Shown here piece by piece: positions 1-6,814 of a DNA stretch of 9,765 nt. The notes beneath the pieces were generated by a model. It had not been told where the DNA came from and did not search any database. It was given only the letters and a program-made list of their open reading frames with translations. Source of the DNA: Solirubrobacteraceae bacterium (GTDB lineage: Bacteria > Actinomycetota > Thermoleophilia > Solirubrobacterales > Solirubrobacteraceae); the NCBI GenBank assembly GCA_030038955.1, contig JASHQV010000060.1, positions 1 through 9,765 on the forward strand. Reading direction: 5' to 3'. Each line of letters opens with the position of its first letter. Position 1 is the first letter of the stretch. The translations under genes and the position numbers were made by a program.

Positions 1-285
1 CGTAGCACACCCGCGCCGTCAGAGCGAGCCACCTAGAGGCGTTCAAGCTCGCTCCGTGATCCCTGACGTCCGGTGGTTCTCATCCGCCTGTCTGGTGCGA
101 CCACTGGGAGGGCGTCGGGCGAGGAAAGTCAGGTCAGGTCCCACGCGCTCGTTCGGAGCACTGCCCGGTGGGGTTGGACCGCCCGAGACCGAGCCCACAA
201 GGCAGTCTCTGCTCCTCTGACTGGACTGCGCGCCGAAGCCCCCGAAGGGATGATGCCTACGAGCTGCGGAACTTCGGCTTCAGGG
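1..285. other. Gene-free left edge with inverted repeats
   Basis: I see no convincing gene here. A 94-codon open frame beginning with GTG at 73 has mixed third bases, unlike the strongly G/C-ending codons of the real genes, and runs into the antisense of the next gene. An 8-bp inverted repeat, GAGCGAGC (22-29) and GCTCGCTC (47-54), could be the end of a transcript from outside the window, but no T-run follows. A second, 7-bp repeat, GCCGAAG (232-238) with CTTCGGC (272-278), lies just beyond the stop codon of the minus-strand gene at 286 and could be a weak terminator for it; its long loop makes this uncertain. Confidence 0.45.
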
Positions 286-756
286 TCAGACCGCGGCTGG
301 GATCTGAGTGTCGGTCGATCTTGGGACCGCGTTGAGTCGGAGGCGGTGTCGGCGTAGCCGGCCGGGGGTTCCGACGATCACGATCACGGTGGCGCGGCGG
401 TTGGCTGGCTGGACCCAGATGCGGAAGCGCTCGCAGGCGCCCGGTCGCACAGCGCCGACCTGTTGTGGTCCGAGCTGGCGTGTGGAGCGTGGTGGCGCGG
501 CTGTCCGTGCGCTGGCCCCGCCGAGCAGCACGCGGTCGGTAGTGATGCCGACGAGTGCGATCTGTTCGCCGGGGTTGTCGATGTCGATCTCGGCCCACGC
601 ACCGTTCGCGCGCGCCGGCGTGACGACCGACGTGAGTGTGACGCGAACGTCGCCGGGGCGGTCGCCGTCGCGCAATCCGCGGCGGATTAGCTCGCCGATG
701 AGCGCGGCGGCGGCGATCGTCGAGAGCGACACGGTCAGGAAGATCACGTCCTCCAC
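286..756 (-). CDS. Small membrane-anchored protein of unknown function
   Basis: This 156-residue protein is not one I recognise. It starts with GTG at 756; the frame is closed by a TAA a few codons upstream, so no longer start exists. Residues about 4-24 (IFLTVSLSTIAAAALIGELI) form one hydrophobic segment, probably a signal anchor. The rest is soluble and beta-rich: alternating stretches such as RVTLTSVV, AEIDIDNPG, IALVGITTDRVLL, RFRIWVQP and TVIVIVG suggest a small beta-sandwich outside or under the membrane. A proline/arginine/threonine-rich part lies near residues 80-105. Third codon positions are strongly G/C, which supports real coding. No strong ribosome binding site precedes the start (AAAGGG is about 15 nt away). 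It is divergent from the LysR gene with a 74-bp gap, so the two could share control, but nothing else ties them functionally. Confidence 0.7.
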   Translation of the reverse strand: MEDVIFLTVSLSTIAAAALIGELIRRGLRDGDRPGDVRVTLTSVVTPARANGAWAEIDIDNPGEQIALVGITTDRVLLGGASARTAAPPRSTRQLGPQQVGAVRPGACERFRIWVQPANRRATVIVIVGTPGRLRRHRLRLNAVPRSTDTQIPAAV

Positions 757-794
757 TGTGCAGCATGCGACCCTTTAGCACAAGCAAAGAGTTC

Positions 795-823
795 TCGACA
801 GCTGTGAAGTGTTGCTGTAGGGT
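795..823 (+). promoter_or_regulatory. Probable sigma-70-type promoter of the LysR gene
   Basis: TCGACA (795-800, five of six matches to TTGACA) is followed by a 17-bp spacer and TAGGGT (818-823, a TANNNT -10 box). The predicted transcription start, 6-8 nt downstream, falls at about 829-831, practically on the GTG start codon at 831. The message would therefore be leaderless or nearly so, which fits the absence of a ribosome binding site and supports 831 over the earlier ATG at 765. Recognised by eye only. Confidence 0.5.
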
Positions 824-830
824 TGTGCGC

Positions 831-1802
831 GTGCTCAACGTGTCACGGCTCGCTGTCCTCCACGCCGTAGTCGCGACCGGTTCGGTGACCGCCGCGGCCG
901 CCGAGCTGTCCTACACGCCCTCAGCGGTGAGCCAGCAGATCGCGACGCTCGAACGGGAAACGGATGCGGCGCTGTTGGAGCGCGTCGGACGTCGAGTGCG
1001 TCCAACGCCGGCGGGCGCGCTGCTGGCCGAGCGTGCGGGGGAGATCCTGGCGCGAGTCGAGGATGCAGAGGTCGAGCTGCGCGCGCTGGTGGCGGGACGC
1101 GCAGGACGGCTGCGTCTGGCGACGTTCGCGAGCGCGGGAACGGCGCTTGTGCCGCCGGCGGTCTCGCACTTCAAGCAGGCGCATCCAAACGTGCAGTTCG
1201 ACCTCGTGCTCGCCGAGGCTCCCCAGGCGCTGCTGGCGCTACGCGACGGCGACGCGGATCTCGTCGTCGTGCTCCGCGACATCCTCTGCGACGGCGTCGT
1301 GCCGTCTACGCCCGATGAGGAAGCCGGGCTCGTATGGCACGAGCTGCTCATCGATCCATACTTCGTGATCCTGCCCGCCGCTCACCGGCTGTGCTCGGCA
1401 CAGGCGGTCACGCTCTATGAGCTCAGCACCGAGCGGCTCGTGTCCGGCGACCGGAGACCGGGATGTCCGTGCTCGGAGGCGTTTCTGCAGGTCTGCGCCG
1501 CGGCTGGGTTCCGCCCGGACTTCGCGATCGAGGTGGACGACTACCCGACCGTGCAGAGCCTCGTTGCCGCCGGTGTTGGGCTGGCGGTGGTGCCGCGGCT
1601 GGGGCTGATCCCGGCGATTCATGACGGGATCGTCGTCCGCCAGCTCGCCGAGCCGCAACTGGCTCGCCGGATCTACGCTGTCACCCGCTCAAGCCGTCGT
1701 GACGACCTGCTTGCCCAGACGATGCTCACAGGTCTCGAACAGGCAGCCGAGGAGCTCGTCATCCCGGACGCGATCGCAAGCAGCTACGCCGGGGCGGCCT
1801 GA
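831..1802 (+). CDS. LysR-family transcriptional regulator
   Basis: This 323-residue protein is a LysR-type DNA-binding regulator that would act as a tetramer in the cytoplasm. Residues 4-62 form the winged helix-turn-helix, with the typical order SVTAAAAELSYTPSAVSQQI, ERETDAALLER and RRVRPTPAG. A linker helix (about 63-90) joins it to the periplasmic-binding-protein-like effector domain (about 92-300), which keeps LRLATFAS, LRDGDADLVVV and VAAGVGLAVVPRLG. The GTG at 831 is chosen because the family N-terminus begins right there and a promoter ends just upstream; starting at ATG 765 would add 22 untypical residues. The effector domain carries an unusual cysteine group: C188, C212 and C214 in a CPC motif, and C222. 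The ligand is unknown. Divergent position suggests control of the 286-756 gene, and the co-directional sulfurtransferase 96 bp downstream is another possible target. Confidence 0.93.
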   Translation: MLNVSRLAVLHAVVATGSVTAAAAELSYTPSAVSQQIATLERETDAALLERVGRRVRPTPAGALLAERAGEILARVEDAEVELRALVAGRAGRLRLATFASAGTALVPPAVSHFKQAHPNVQFDLVLAEAPQALLALRDGDADLVVVLRDILCDGVVPSTPDEEAGLVWHELLIDPYFVILPAAHRLCSAQAVTLYELSTERLVSGDRRPGCPCSEAFLQVCAAAGFRPDFAIEVDDYPTVQSLVAAGVGLAVVPRLGLIPAIHDGIVVRQLAEPQLARRIYAVTRSSRRDDLLAQTMLTGLEQAAEELVIPDAIASSYAGAA

Positions 1803-1898
1803 CGTTTCGCTCCGGCTCGCACTTCTCCTGGCCGCTGAGCAGCTCAAGCGCGTGCCGGCTGAGGTAGGGGCGCGTCGGACCTGCCACAGTGTCCTCGC

Positions 1899-2768
1899 AT
1901 GCGGCCGTCGCTCCCCGCTCTGATCGACGTGGAGACGCTCGCGCAGCAGCTGAGGCACCCTGCGCTGCGAGTGTTCGACGCGACCGTGCGGCTGGTGCGA
2001 CCGCCGGGCGGTGGGCCATACACGGTGGAGAGTGGACGTGAGAGCTACCGGAGCGGGCACATCCCGGGCGCGGCGTTCGCCGACATTCCAGGCGAGCTGT
2101 CGGACCCAGCCGCTGGCCTGCCGTTCACGCTGCCCAGCGGCGAGCAGTTCGCGGCCGGCGCGGGGCGGCTTGGGATCGGAGCCGGGTCCCACGTGGTGGC
2201 TTACGCGCAGGAGTCGCCGATGTGGGCGACCCGCCTCTGGTGGCTGCTGCGGTTCTTCGGCCACGACGGCGTCAGCGTGCTCGACGGTGGCCTCGGCGCC
2301 TGGCGTGCGGCGGGGCTCCCGCTCGAGAGTGGTGAGGCCGCGTATGGCCCATCAGTGTTCGATCCACGGCCGCGTCCCGAGCTGCTGGCCACTCGTGCCG
2401 ACGTCGAACGGGTCGTGGCGGCGGGCGGCTCCTGCCTGATCAACGCGCTGAAGCCGGCGGTGTTCAGGGGCGAAGGGATCAGCTCGTACAGCCGGCCGGG
2501 GCGGATCCCCGGCAGCGCAAATACGCCGTGGCCGGAGCTGCTCGACCTCCAGACCGGCCGGTTCCTGCCGGTCGACCAGCTGCGGCAGCAGTTCGAAGGC
2601 GCGGCTGCACTGGGCTCCGAGCCGGTGATCGCGTACTGCGGCGGCGGCATCTCGGCGACCGTGGCGCTGTTCGGTCTCGCGCTGGTGGGGCGCGACGACG
2701 CGCGTCTCTACGATGGATCGCTGGCCGAGTGGACCAGCGATCCATCGCTGCCAGTCGAGGTCGGATAG
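1899..2768 (+). CDS. Two-domain rhodanese-type sulfurtransferase
   Basis: This 289-residue enzyme belongs to the thiosulfate/3-mercaptopyruvate sulfurtransferase family, which moves sulfane sulfur from a donor to an acceptor through a cysteine persulfide. The N-terminal rhodanese domain (about 8-140) keeps SYRSGHIPGAAFADI and RLWWLLRFFGHDGVSVLDGG but has no cysteine in its active loop, as is normal for the structural half. The C-terminal domain (about 165-287) carries the catalytic loop CGGGISA with C247. It then ends with YDGSLAEW and DPSLP, as in a bacterial subfamily with CGGGI loops. In that domain the usual aspartate/arginine of the entry strand is replaced by INALKP, so the substrate may differ from thiosulfate. 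Donor and acceptor cannot be told. No clear ribosome binding site precedes the ATG. The 3' end overlaps the convergent MocR gene by 61 bp. Confidence 0.9.
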   Translation: MRPSLPALIDVETLAQQLRHPALRVFDATVRLVRPPGGGPYTVESGRESYRSGHIPGAAFADIPGELSDPAAGLPFTLPSGEQFAAGAGRLGIGAGSHVVAYAQESPMWATRLWWLLRFFGHDGVSVLDGGLGAWRAAGLPLESGEAAYGPSVFDPRPRPELLATRADVERVVAAGGSCLINALKPAVFRGEGISSYSRPGRIPGSANTPWPELLDLQTGRFLPVDQLRQQFEGAAALGSEPVIAYCGGGISATVALFGLALVGRDDARLYDGSLAEWTSDPSLPVEVG

Positions 2769-4162
2769 GCGGCGCGAACCACATCCGCCAGCAGTCCGAC
2801 CGCGCGCGCCAGCTCCGGCAGGCGCAGCTGCGGGTACCCGAGCACGACCCCGTGGCCGTGGGCGTGGGGAGCGAACGCGAACTCGTCGAGGGTGCGCAGC
2901 GCGATACCGCTGCGGGCCGCCTGGCGACGCAGCTTCGCCTCGCTGTCGAGCGCCGGAAGGATCGCCGTGACGTGCGATCCCGACCGCTGCCCGGTGATCC
3001 GGGCCTCCGGCAGCTTGGCGTTCAGCAGCTCGACCAGGGCGTCGCGCCTCGCGCGTGACGCCAACCGCAGCCGCTGCAGGTGTCGGTCAAGGTGCCCGCG
3101 CCTGAGGAACTCGGCGAACACGAGCTGGTCGATCGTCGGTGATCCGGCGTCGGAGTACAGCTTTGCGTCACGGCACTCCGCGACGAGGTGCTGGGGCACC
3201 ACCGTCCAACCGAGCCGCAGGCCCGGAGCCAGCATCTTGCTGGCGGTGCCGACGTATAGGACGCGTTCCGGCGCGGTCCCTTGCAGGCTCGGGATCGCAT
3301 CGCGGTCGTAGCGGAACTCGGCGTCGTAGTCGTCCTCGATCACGTACCGCGCGCGCTCGCGTGCCCAGCGCAGGAAGCCGGTGCGGCGCTCGCTGCTCAA
3401 CACCGGGCCGAGCGGGAACTGGTGAGCGGGCGTCAGGAACACCGCGTCAGGATCGAGCCGCCCGAGCGCGTCGGGGTTAGCGCCAAGCGCGTCGACGTCG
3501 AGCGGCACGGGCTCCAGGCCTGCCGCCGCAGCCGCCGTCCAGGCGCTGTCGAACGACGGGTTCTCGATCGCGATCCGGCGAGCGCCACGCAGTGCCAGCA
3601 CGCGACAGATGATCTGCAGCGCCTGCGTGTTGCCCTGGGTGACCAGGACTCGCGAGGCGTCAGCCGCGAGACCGCGGCCGCGCCGCAGATACTCGCTCAG
3701 CTCGGCTCGTAACCGTGGGTGGCCGGCGGCGTCGACGTAGTCGAACTCGGCGTCTGCCATCGTCCGGAGCACGTCAGCAGTGCATCGCGACCAGATTCCG
3801 CGTGGGAAGATCGAGAGGTCCCCGGTGAGCAGGTTGAAGCTGTATCGCGGCGGCGGCACGGATCGACGCACGCTGCTGTCAGGGCTGACGGCGGCATCCC
3901 GGACGCGCGGAGCGGCGCGGTCGCGCAGCTCGATGTAGCCGCCCGCGGCGAGCTCGCGGTACGCGTCGCTCGCGACTCCGCGCGACACGCCAAGCTGGTC
4001 CGCAAGCGCCCGCGTCGACGGTAGCCGGTCGCCGCCCCGCAACCTGCCGTCGCGGATCGCCTGGCGGCATGCGTCGGCGAGCCGACGGCGCAGCGGGCCA
4101 CCATCGCTGTGGGCGAGGGACAGCCCCAGCTCTCGGGGCAATCTGGACTCATCTGCGGCCAT
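2708..4162 (-). CDS. MocR/PdxR-type regulator (GntR helix-turn-helix plus aminotransferase-like domain)
   Basis: This 484-residue protein is a PLP-binding transcription factor of the MocR subgroup of GntR regulators. Residues about 21-88 are the winged helix-turn-helix, including GGDRLPSTRALADQLGVSRG and AYRELAAGGYIE. After a linker, residues about 107-465 have the fold of class I aminotransferases: VTQGNTQALQII, AIENPSFDSAW, TPAHQFPLG, the cofactor-contacting IEDDYDAEFRYD (275-286), and the Schiff-base lysine K309 in GTASKMLAPGLRLGW. All key residues for PLP are present, so it probably senses PLP or an amine bound to it. The ATG at 4162 has AAGG at a 9-nt spacing. The last residues (SDGSLVHSASDPS) are encoded within an inverted repeat shared with the convergent gene and look like a recent extension. 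It is divergent from the LLM-permease cluster, its expected target, and probably controls itself. Confidence 0.93.
   Translation of the reverse strand: MAADESRLPRELGLSLAHSDGGPLRRRLADACRQAIRDGRLRGGDRLPSTRALADQLGVSRGVASDAYRELAAGGYIELRDRAAPRVRDAAVSPDSSVRRSVPPPRYSFNLLTGDLSIFPRGIWSRCTADVLRTMADAEFDYVDAAGHPRLRAELSEYLRRGRGLAADASRVLVTQGNTQALQIICRVLALRGARRIAIENPSFDSAWTAAAAAGLEPVPLDVDALGANPDALGRLDPDAVFLTPAHQFPLGPVLSSERRTGFLRWARERARYVIEDDYDAEFRYDRDAIPSLQGTAPERVLYVGTASKMLAPGLRLGWTVVPQHLVAECRDAKLYSDAGSPTIDQLVFAEFLRRGHLDRHLQRLRLASRARRDALVELLNAKLPEARITGQRSGSHVTAILPALDSEAKLRRQAARSGIALRTLDEFAFAPHAHGHGVVLGYPQLRLPELARAVGLLADVVRAAYPTSTGSDGSLVHSASDPS
2711..2747. terminator. Perfect 14-bp inverted repeat between convergent genes, likely bidirectional terminator
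   Basis: CGATGGATCGCTGG (2711-2724) is perfectly complementary to CCAGCGATCCATCG (2734-2747) with a 9-nt loop. It lies inside both coding ends: immediately before the MocR stop codon (2708-2710) and about 20 bp before the sulfurtransferase stop (2766-2768). The stem would form in transcripts from either strand. No T-run follows on either side, so it would be an atypical or pausing terminator, or an RNA end stabiliser. Confidence 0.6.
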
Positions 4163-4232
4163 CGATCTGGACCTTGTGGCTTCCAGCCACGAGATCTAGT
4201 CTATCAACAATCTCAATCAACTTTATGTAGTT
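4141..4232. promoter_or_regulatory. Divergent control region with candidate MocR operator
   Basis: Between the divergent genes the sequence becomes AT-rich (about 4194-4236), unlike its surroundings. ATCTGGAC occurs twice in the same orientation, at 4141-4148 and 4165-4172, spaced 24 bp. The second copy overlaps the AAGG ribosome binding site of the MocR gene and the first lies in its first codons. CTGGAC-containing direct repeats are known for several MocR regulators, for example TauR. A 6-bp inverted repeat GTGGCT/AGCCAC with a 3-nt loop follows at 4176-4190. ATCAAC also repeats at 4203-4208 and 4216-4221. Possible promoters are TTGATT (complement of 4215-4220) with TAGATC (complement of 4193-4198) for MocR, and TCAACA (4204-4209) with TAGTTT (4228-4233) for the cluster. 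Assignments are by eye. Confidence 0.45.
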
Positions 4233-4274
4233 TTGCCACCCAACGTGCCTACCGCCAACGTCCCCGCAAGTGCG

Positions 4275-5294
4275 ATGCTCGATGTCGGCCTGAACCTGCC
4301 GACACGCCTGTCGGACCGGCCGCTGCCGGTCGAGCGGCTGCTTGCGATGGCCGAGCTAGCGGATCGCAGCGGCGCCTGGAGCTCGATCTGGGCCGCTGAC
4401 TCTGCGATCGCGATCCCGTTCTACGAGGCGGTGGTGCTGCTTTCGGCCACCGCCGCCCGCACCCGCCGGGTCCGGCTGGGGATCGGGTGCATGGCGACGA
4501 TCGGGCTGCGCCACCCACTGCTGCTGGCACAGCAGCTAGCGAACCTCGACACCCTCTCCACCGGCCGCCTGACGCTGGTCGCGTGCCCCGGATGGGGCAG
4601 CGGCGATCACGTGCGGCGGGAGCTCGCCGCGTTCCGGATCAGCCACGCGGACAAGGTCCGCCGGATGGAGGAGAACGTCGAGTTCCTGCGACGTGTCGCC
4701 TCGGAGGAGCGTCCGAGCTTCGCCGGCACGGTCGAGGTGAGCGAGCTCGAGCTGCGGCCGCCATTCGTCCAGCGACCGTTCCCGATCTGGCTCGCCGCGA
4801 ACCCGTCGGCGGCGGCCCCGGAGGCGACGGTGGAGCGGCTGTTGGGGCGCGTCGCCCGCCTCGGCGACGGGTGGATGACCTACGCGGTCACGCCGGCGTT
4901 GCTGGAAGAGCGGGTGACGAGGCTGCGCGAGCTGCGCGCCGAGCTCGGCCATAGCGCGCAGGAACGGCTTCCGGTATCGGTGTTTCTCAACGCGAACGTG
5001 GGACGCGACGAGCGCAGCGTGCTGACTGACGCCACCCGCGCCTGGGGCCGGCAATCGACGCGGGATCTGGACGCCGATCAGCTGCAGCGCGTGTCGGCGA
5101 TCGGGACGCCGGCGCGATGTAGCGAGTTCATCGCCGAGCTCGTCGATGCAGGTGCCACCAGCATCGTCCTCGACATCCTCAGCGAGCGCCGGGAACGCCA
5201 GCTGGAGACGCTGACATCGGAGCTGCTGCCGCTGCTCGACGCGCTGACGGTGCGAGCTGGCACGCGCCCCGAGCTTGTCGCACAGCCGATCTGA
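4275..5294 (+). CDS. LLM-class flavin-dependent oxidoreductase (luciferase-like)
   Basis: This enzyme of 339 residues has the luciferase-like TIM-barrel fold and would use FMN or F420 to oxidise an unknown small molecule. Visible family marks are the N-terminal strand MLDVGLNLP, the SSIWAADS segment (36-43), RVRLGIGCMATIGLRHPLLL (65-84), the strongly conserved ANLDTLSTGRLTLVACPGWG (89-108), RMEENVEFLRR (130-140), and PFPIWLAANP before a later GDGWMTY strand. The ATG at 4275 is chosen because the family N-terminus begins there. A TTG at 4233 and a GTG at 4245 are in frame and would add 14 or 10 poorly structured residues; none of the three has a good ribosome binding site. It is the first gene of the plus-strand cluster facing MocR, with 50 bp to the permease. 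Relatives include monooxygenases that open heterocyclic rings (RutA) and desulfonating enzymes, so a role in modifying the permease substrate is possible but unproven. Confidence 0.85.
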   Translation: MLDVGLNLPTRLSDRPLPVERLLAMAELADRSGAWSSIWAADSAIAIPFYEAVVLLSATAARTRRVRLGIGCMATIGLRHPLLLAQQLANLDTLSTGRLTLVACPGWGSGDHVRRELAAFRISHADKVRRMEENVEFLRRVASEERPSFAGTVEVSELELRPPFVQRPFPIWLAANPSAAAPEATVERLLGRVARLGDGWMTYAVTPALLEERVTRLRELRAELGHSAQERLPVSVFLNANVGRDERSVLTDATRAWGRQSTRDLDADQLQRVSAIGTPARCSEFIAELVDAGATSIVLDILSERRERQLETLTSELLPLLDALTVRAGTRPELVAQPI

Positions 5295-5337
5295 CACACA
5301 ACCGATCTGATCAAACGACAAGAGACAAGAGAGAAGA
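5281..5337 (+). repeat. Short tandem repeats forming the permease leader
   Basis: The end of the LLM gene and the gap before the permease consist of small repeats. CACAGCCGATCTGA (5281-5294, containing the LLM stop codon) recurs as CACAACCGATCTGA (5297-5310). Then GACAAGA (5317-5323), GACAAGA (5324-5330) and GAGAAGA (5331-5337) stand head to tail. The second group is purine-rich, low in GC and probably unstructured, and it supplies the ribosome binding site (GAGAAG) of the ATG at 5345. Slippage-type duplication is the likely origin. Confidence 0.7.
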
Positions 5338-5344
5338 AACAGAG

Positions 5345-6814
5345 ATGACGACAGTTACGGGACAACTTCCCGACGTGGGCGAGCCCGCGGTCGTGGCCGC
5401 AATCGAGCGGCACTCGATCGACGTGATCCCTGACGGCGAGCGGCACGGGTCGATTCGTCAGCAGGGCATCTTCTGGTTCCTGTCAAACACGCAGACGCTG
5501 AGCGTCGCCGTCGGATTCATCGGGATCTCGCTGGGCCTGTCGATGTGGACGACGATCCTGGCGGTCGTGCTTGGCAACGCGTTCGGGACCGTGTTCATGG
5601 CGCTACACGCCTCGCAGGGACCGCGGCTGGGGTTGCCACAGATGATCCAGTCGCGTGCGCAGTTCGGCTATCGCGGCGTGATCCTGCCGCTGGTCGTCGC
5701 TTTCTTCACATACCTGATCTTTGCCGTGGTCGACACGGTCATCATCGGTCAAGGCCTCAAGGGGATCTTTGGCTGGAACGTGACACTAGTTGGCATCGTC
5801 ATCGCCGTGGTCGCGGTGGCGCTCGCGGTGTGGGGCTACGACTGGTTGCACGCCGTCTTCCGAGTGATGTTCTACGTGTCACTGCCGCTGTGGCTGATCC
5901 TCACCGCTGGGATCATCTTTGGCGATGCCGGTGGCAAGGCGGCGCCGCATAGCACGTTCGGGTGGACCGCGTTCTTCATCGTGTTCGCCACCTCGGCGAG
6001 CAACAACATCTCCTACGCGCCGGTCATCTCCGACTACTCCCGCTACCTGCCGCGCAAGACACCGTTCCGGAAGGTCGCGGGCTCGGTCTATCTGGGCGCC
6101 TTCTGGTCACTGACCTGGTTGGCGGCGATCGGTGCGTGGCTGGCCTCGCGCCTGGGTGCAACCGACGCCCTGGTCAGCGTCCGGATTGCGGGCAACAACA
6201 TCATCGGCGGGTTCGGGACCGTCCTGATCATTGTGGCGATCATCTCGCTGGTCGCAACGATGGGGGAGATGGCGTACAGCGGCCAGCTGGTCGTGCTGAC
6301 GGCGCTCGACAGTATCCGCCCGACGAAGCCGACAATCACCAAGCGGGCCGTGATCGCGAGCGCGTTCGCGGCCGGTTGGGCGGCGCTGGGGATCGCCGTG
6401 TTCAAGAGCGTCGGGACGACGATCGACGACGGCCTGTCGCTGTCACTGTACGTGCTGACACCGTGGACGGTGATCAACCTGTACGACTACTTCTTCCTGC
6501 GCCGGGGCCGCTACGCGGTGACCGAGCTGGAGAACCCGCGCGGGATCTACGGCGTGTGGGGATGGCGTGGCCTATCGGCGTACGCGATCGGATTCGCGGT
6601 CTCGATCCTGTTCTGGGATCTGTCGTTCTACGTCTCGCCGGTGGCGAAGGCGACGAACGGACTCGACATCTCGTTCATCGTCGAGCTGGTCATCAGCGGC
6701 ACTCTGTACGCGCTGCTGACACGCTCGATCCGGGTGGATGCGGACGAGCAGGCAATCTCAGACAGCGAGCGCACGCTCGCCGATCTGGGGATCCTGGAGC
6801 CGAGCGTTGCCTGA
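5345..6814 (+). CDS. NCS1-family nucleobase/vitamin permease
   Basis: This 489-residue protein is an inner-membrane secondary transporter of the nucleobase:cation symporter-1 family, which imports cytosine, purines, hydantoins, or vitamin precursors such as the thiamine pyrimidine HMP, together with Na+ or H+. After a polar N-terminus with the family motif ERHSIDVIPDGERHG (21-35), the first helices span roughly 50-88. The NCS1 signature GPRLGLPQMIQSRAQFGYRG lies at 92-111. Many further hydrophobic segments follow (for example 112-138 and 146-190), consistent with the usual 12 helices. ATSASNNISYAPVISDYSRY matches the conserved loop with the helix-8 region. Length is normal. The ATG at 5345 follows a purine-rich ribosome binding site. 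It overlaps the methyltransferase by 8 bp if that gene starts at 6807. Substrate cannot be read from sequence; the nearby thiM favours a thiazole or pyrimidine compound. Confidence 0.9.
   Translation: MTTVTGQLPDVGEPAVVAAIERHSIDVIPDGERHGSIRQQGIFWFLSNTQTLSVAVGFIGISLGLSMWTTILAVVLGNAFGTVFMALHASQGPRLGLPQMIQSRAQFGYRGVILPLVVAFFTYLIFAVVDTVIIGQGLKGIFGWNVTLVGIVIAVVAVALAVWGYDWLHAVFRVMFYVSLPLWLILTAGIIFGDAGGKAAPHSTFGWTAFFIVFATSASNNISYAPVISDYSRYLPRKTPFRKVAGSVYLGAFWSLTWLAAIGAWLASRLGATDALVSVRIAGNNIIGGFGTVLIIVAIISLVATMGEMAYSGQLVVLTALDSIRPTKPTITKRAVIASAFAAGWAALGIAVFKSVGTTIDDGLSLSLYVLTPWTVINLYDYFFLRRGRYAVTELENPRGIYGVWGWRGLSAYAIGFAVSILFWDLSFYVSPVAKATNGLDISFIVELVISGTLYALLTRSIRVDADEQAISDSERTLADLGILEPSVA

Noticed and set aside
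55..68. CGTGATCCCTGACG also occurs at 5422-5435
   Set aside because: One 14-base match in about 10 kb of biased sequence is not surprising; the second copy is ordinary permease coding sequence.
121..130. GAGGAAAGTC, identical to a conserved stretch of bacterial RNase P RNA
   Set aside because: The flanking conserved bases differ, and none of the downstream RNase P elements, such as the ACAGAA region, is found; a 10-base chance match.
73..357. 94-codon open frame on the plus strand at the left edge
   Set aside because: Third codon positions are mixed, the product has no recognisable pattern, and its end lies antisense to a better supported gene.
257..838. 193-codon minus-strand frame overlapping the 286-756 gene
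   Set aside because: Arginine/histidine/proline-rich out-of-frame shadow of a gene with stronger codon pattern and a membrane segment.
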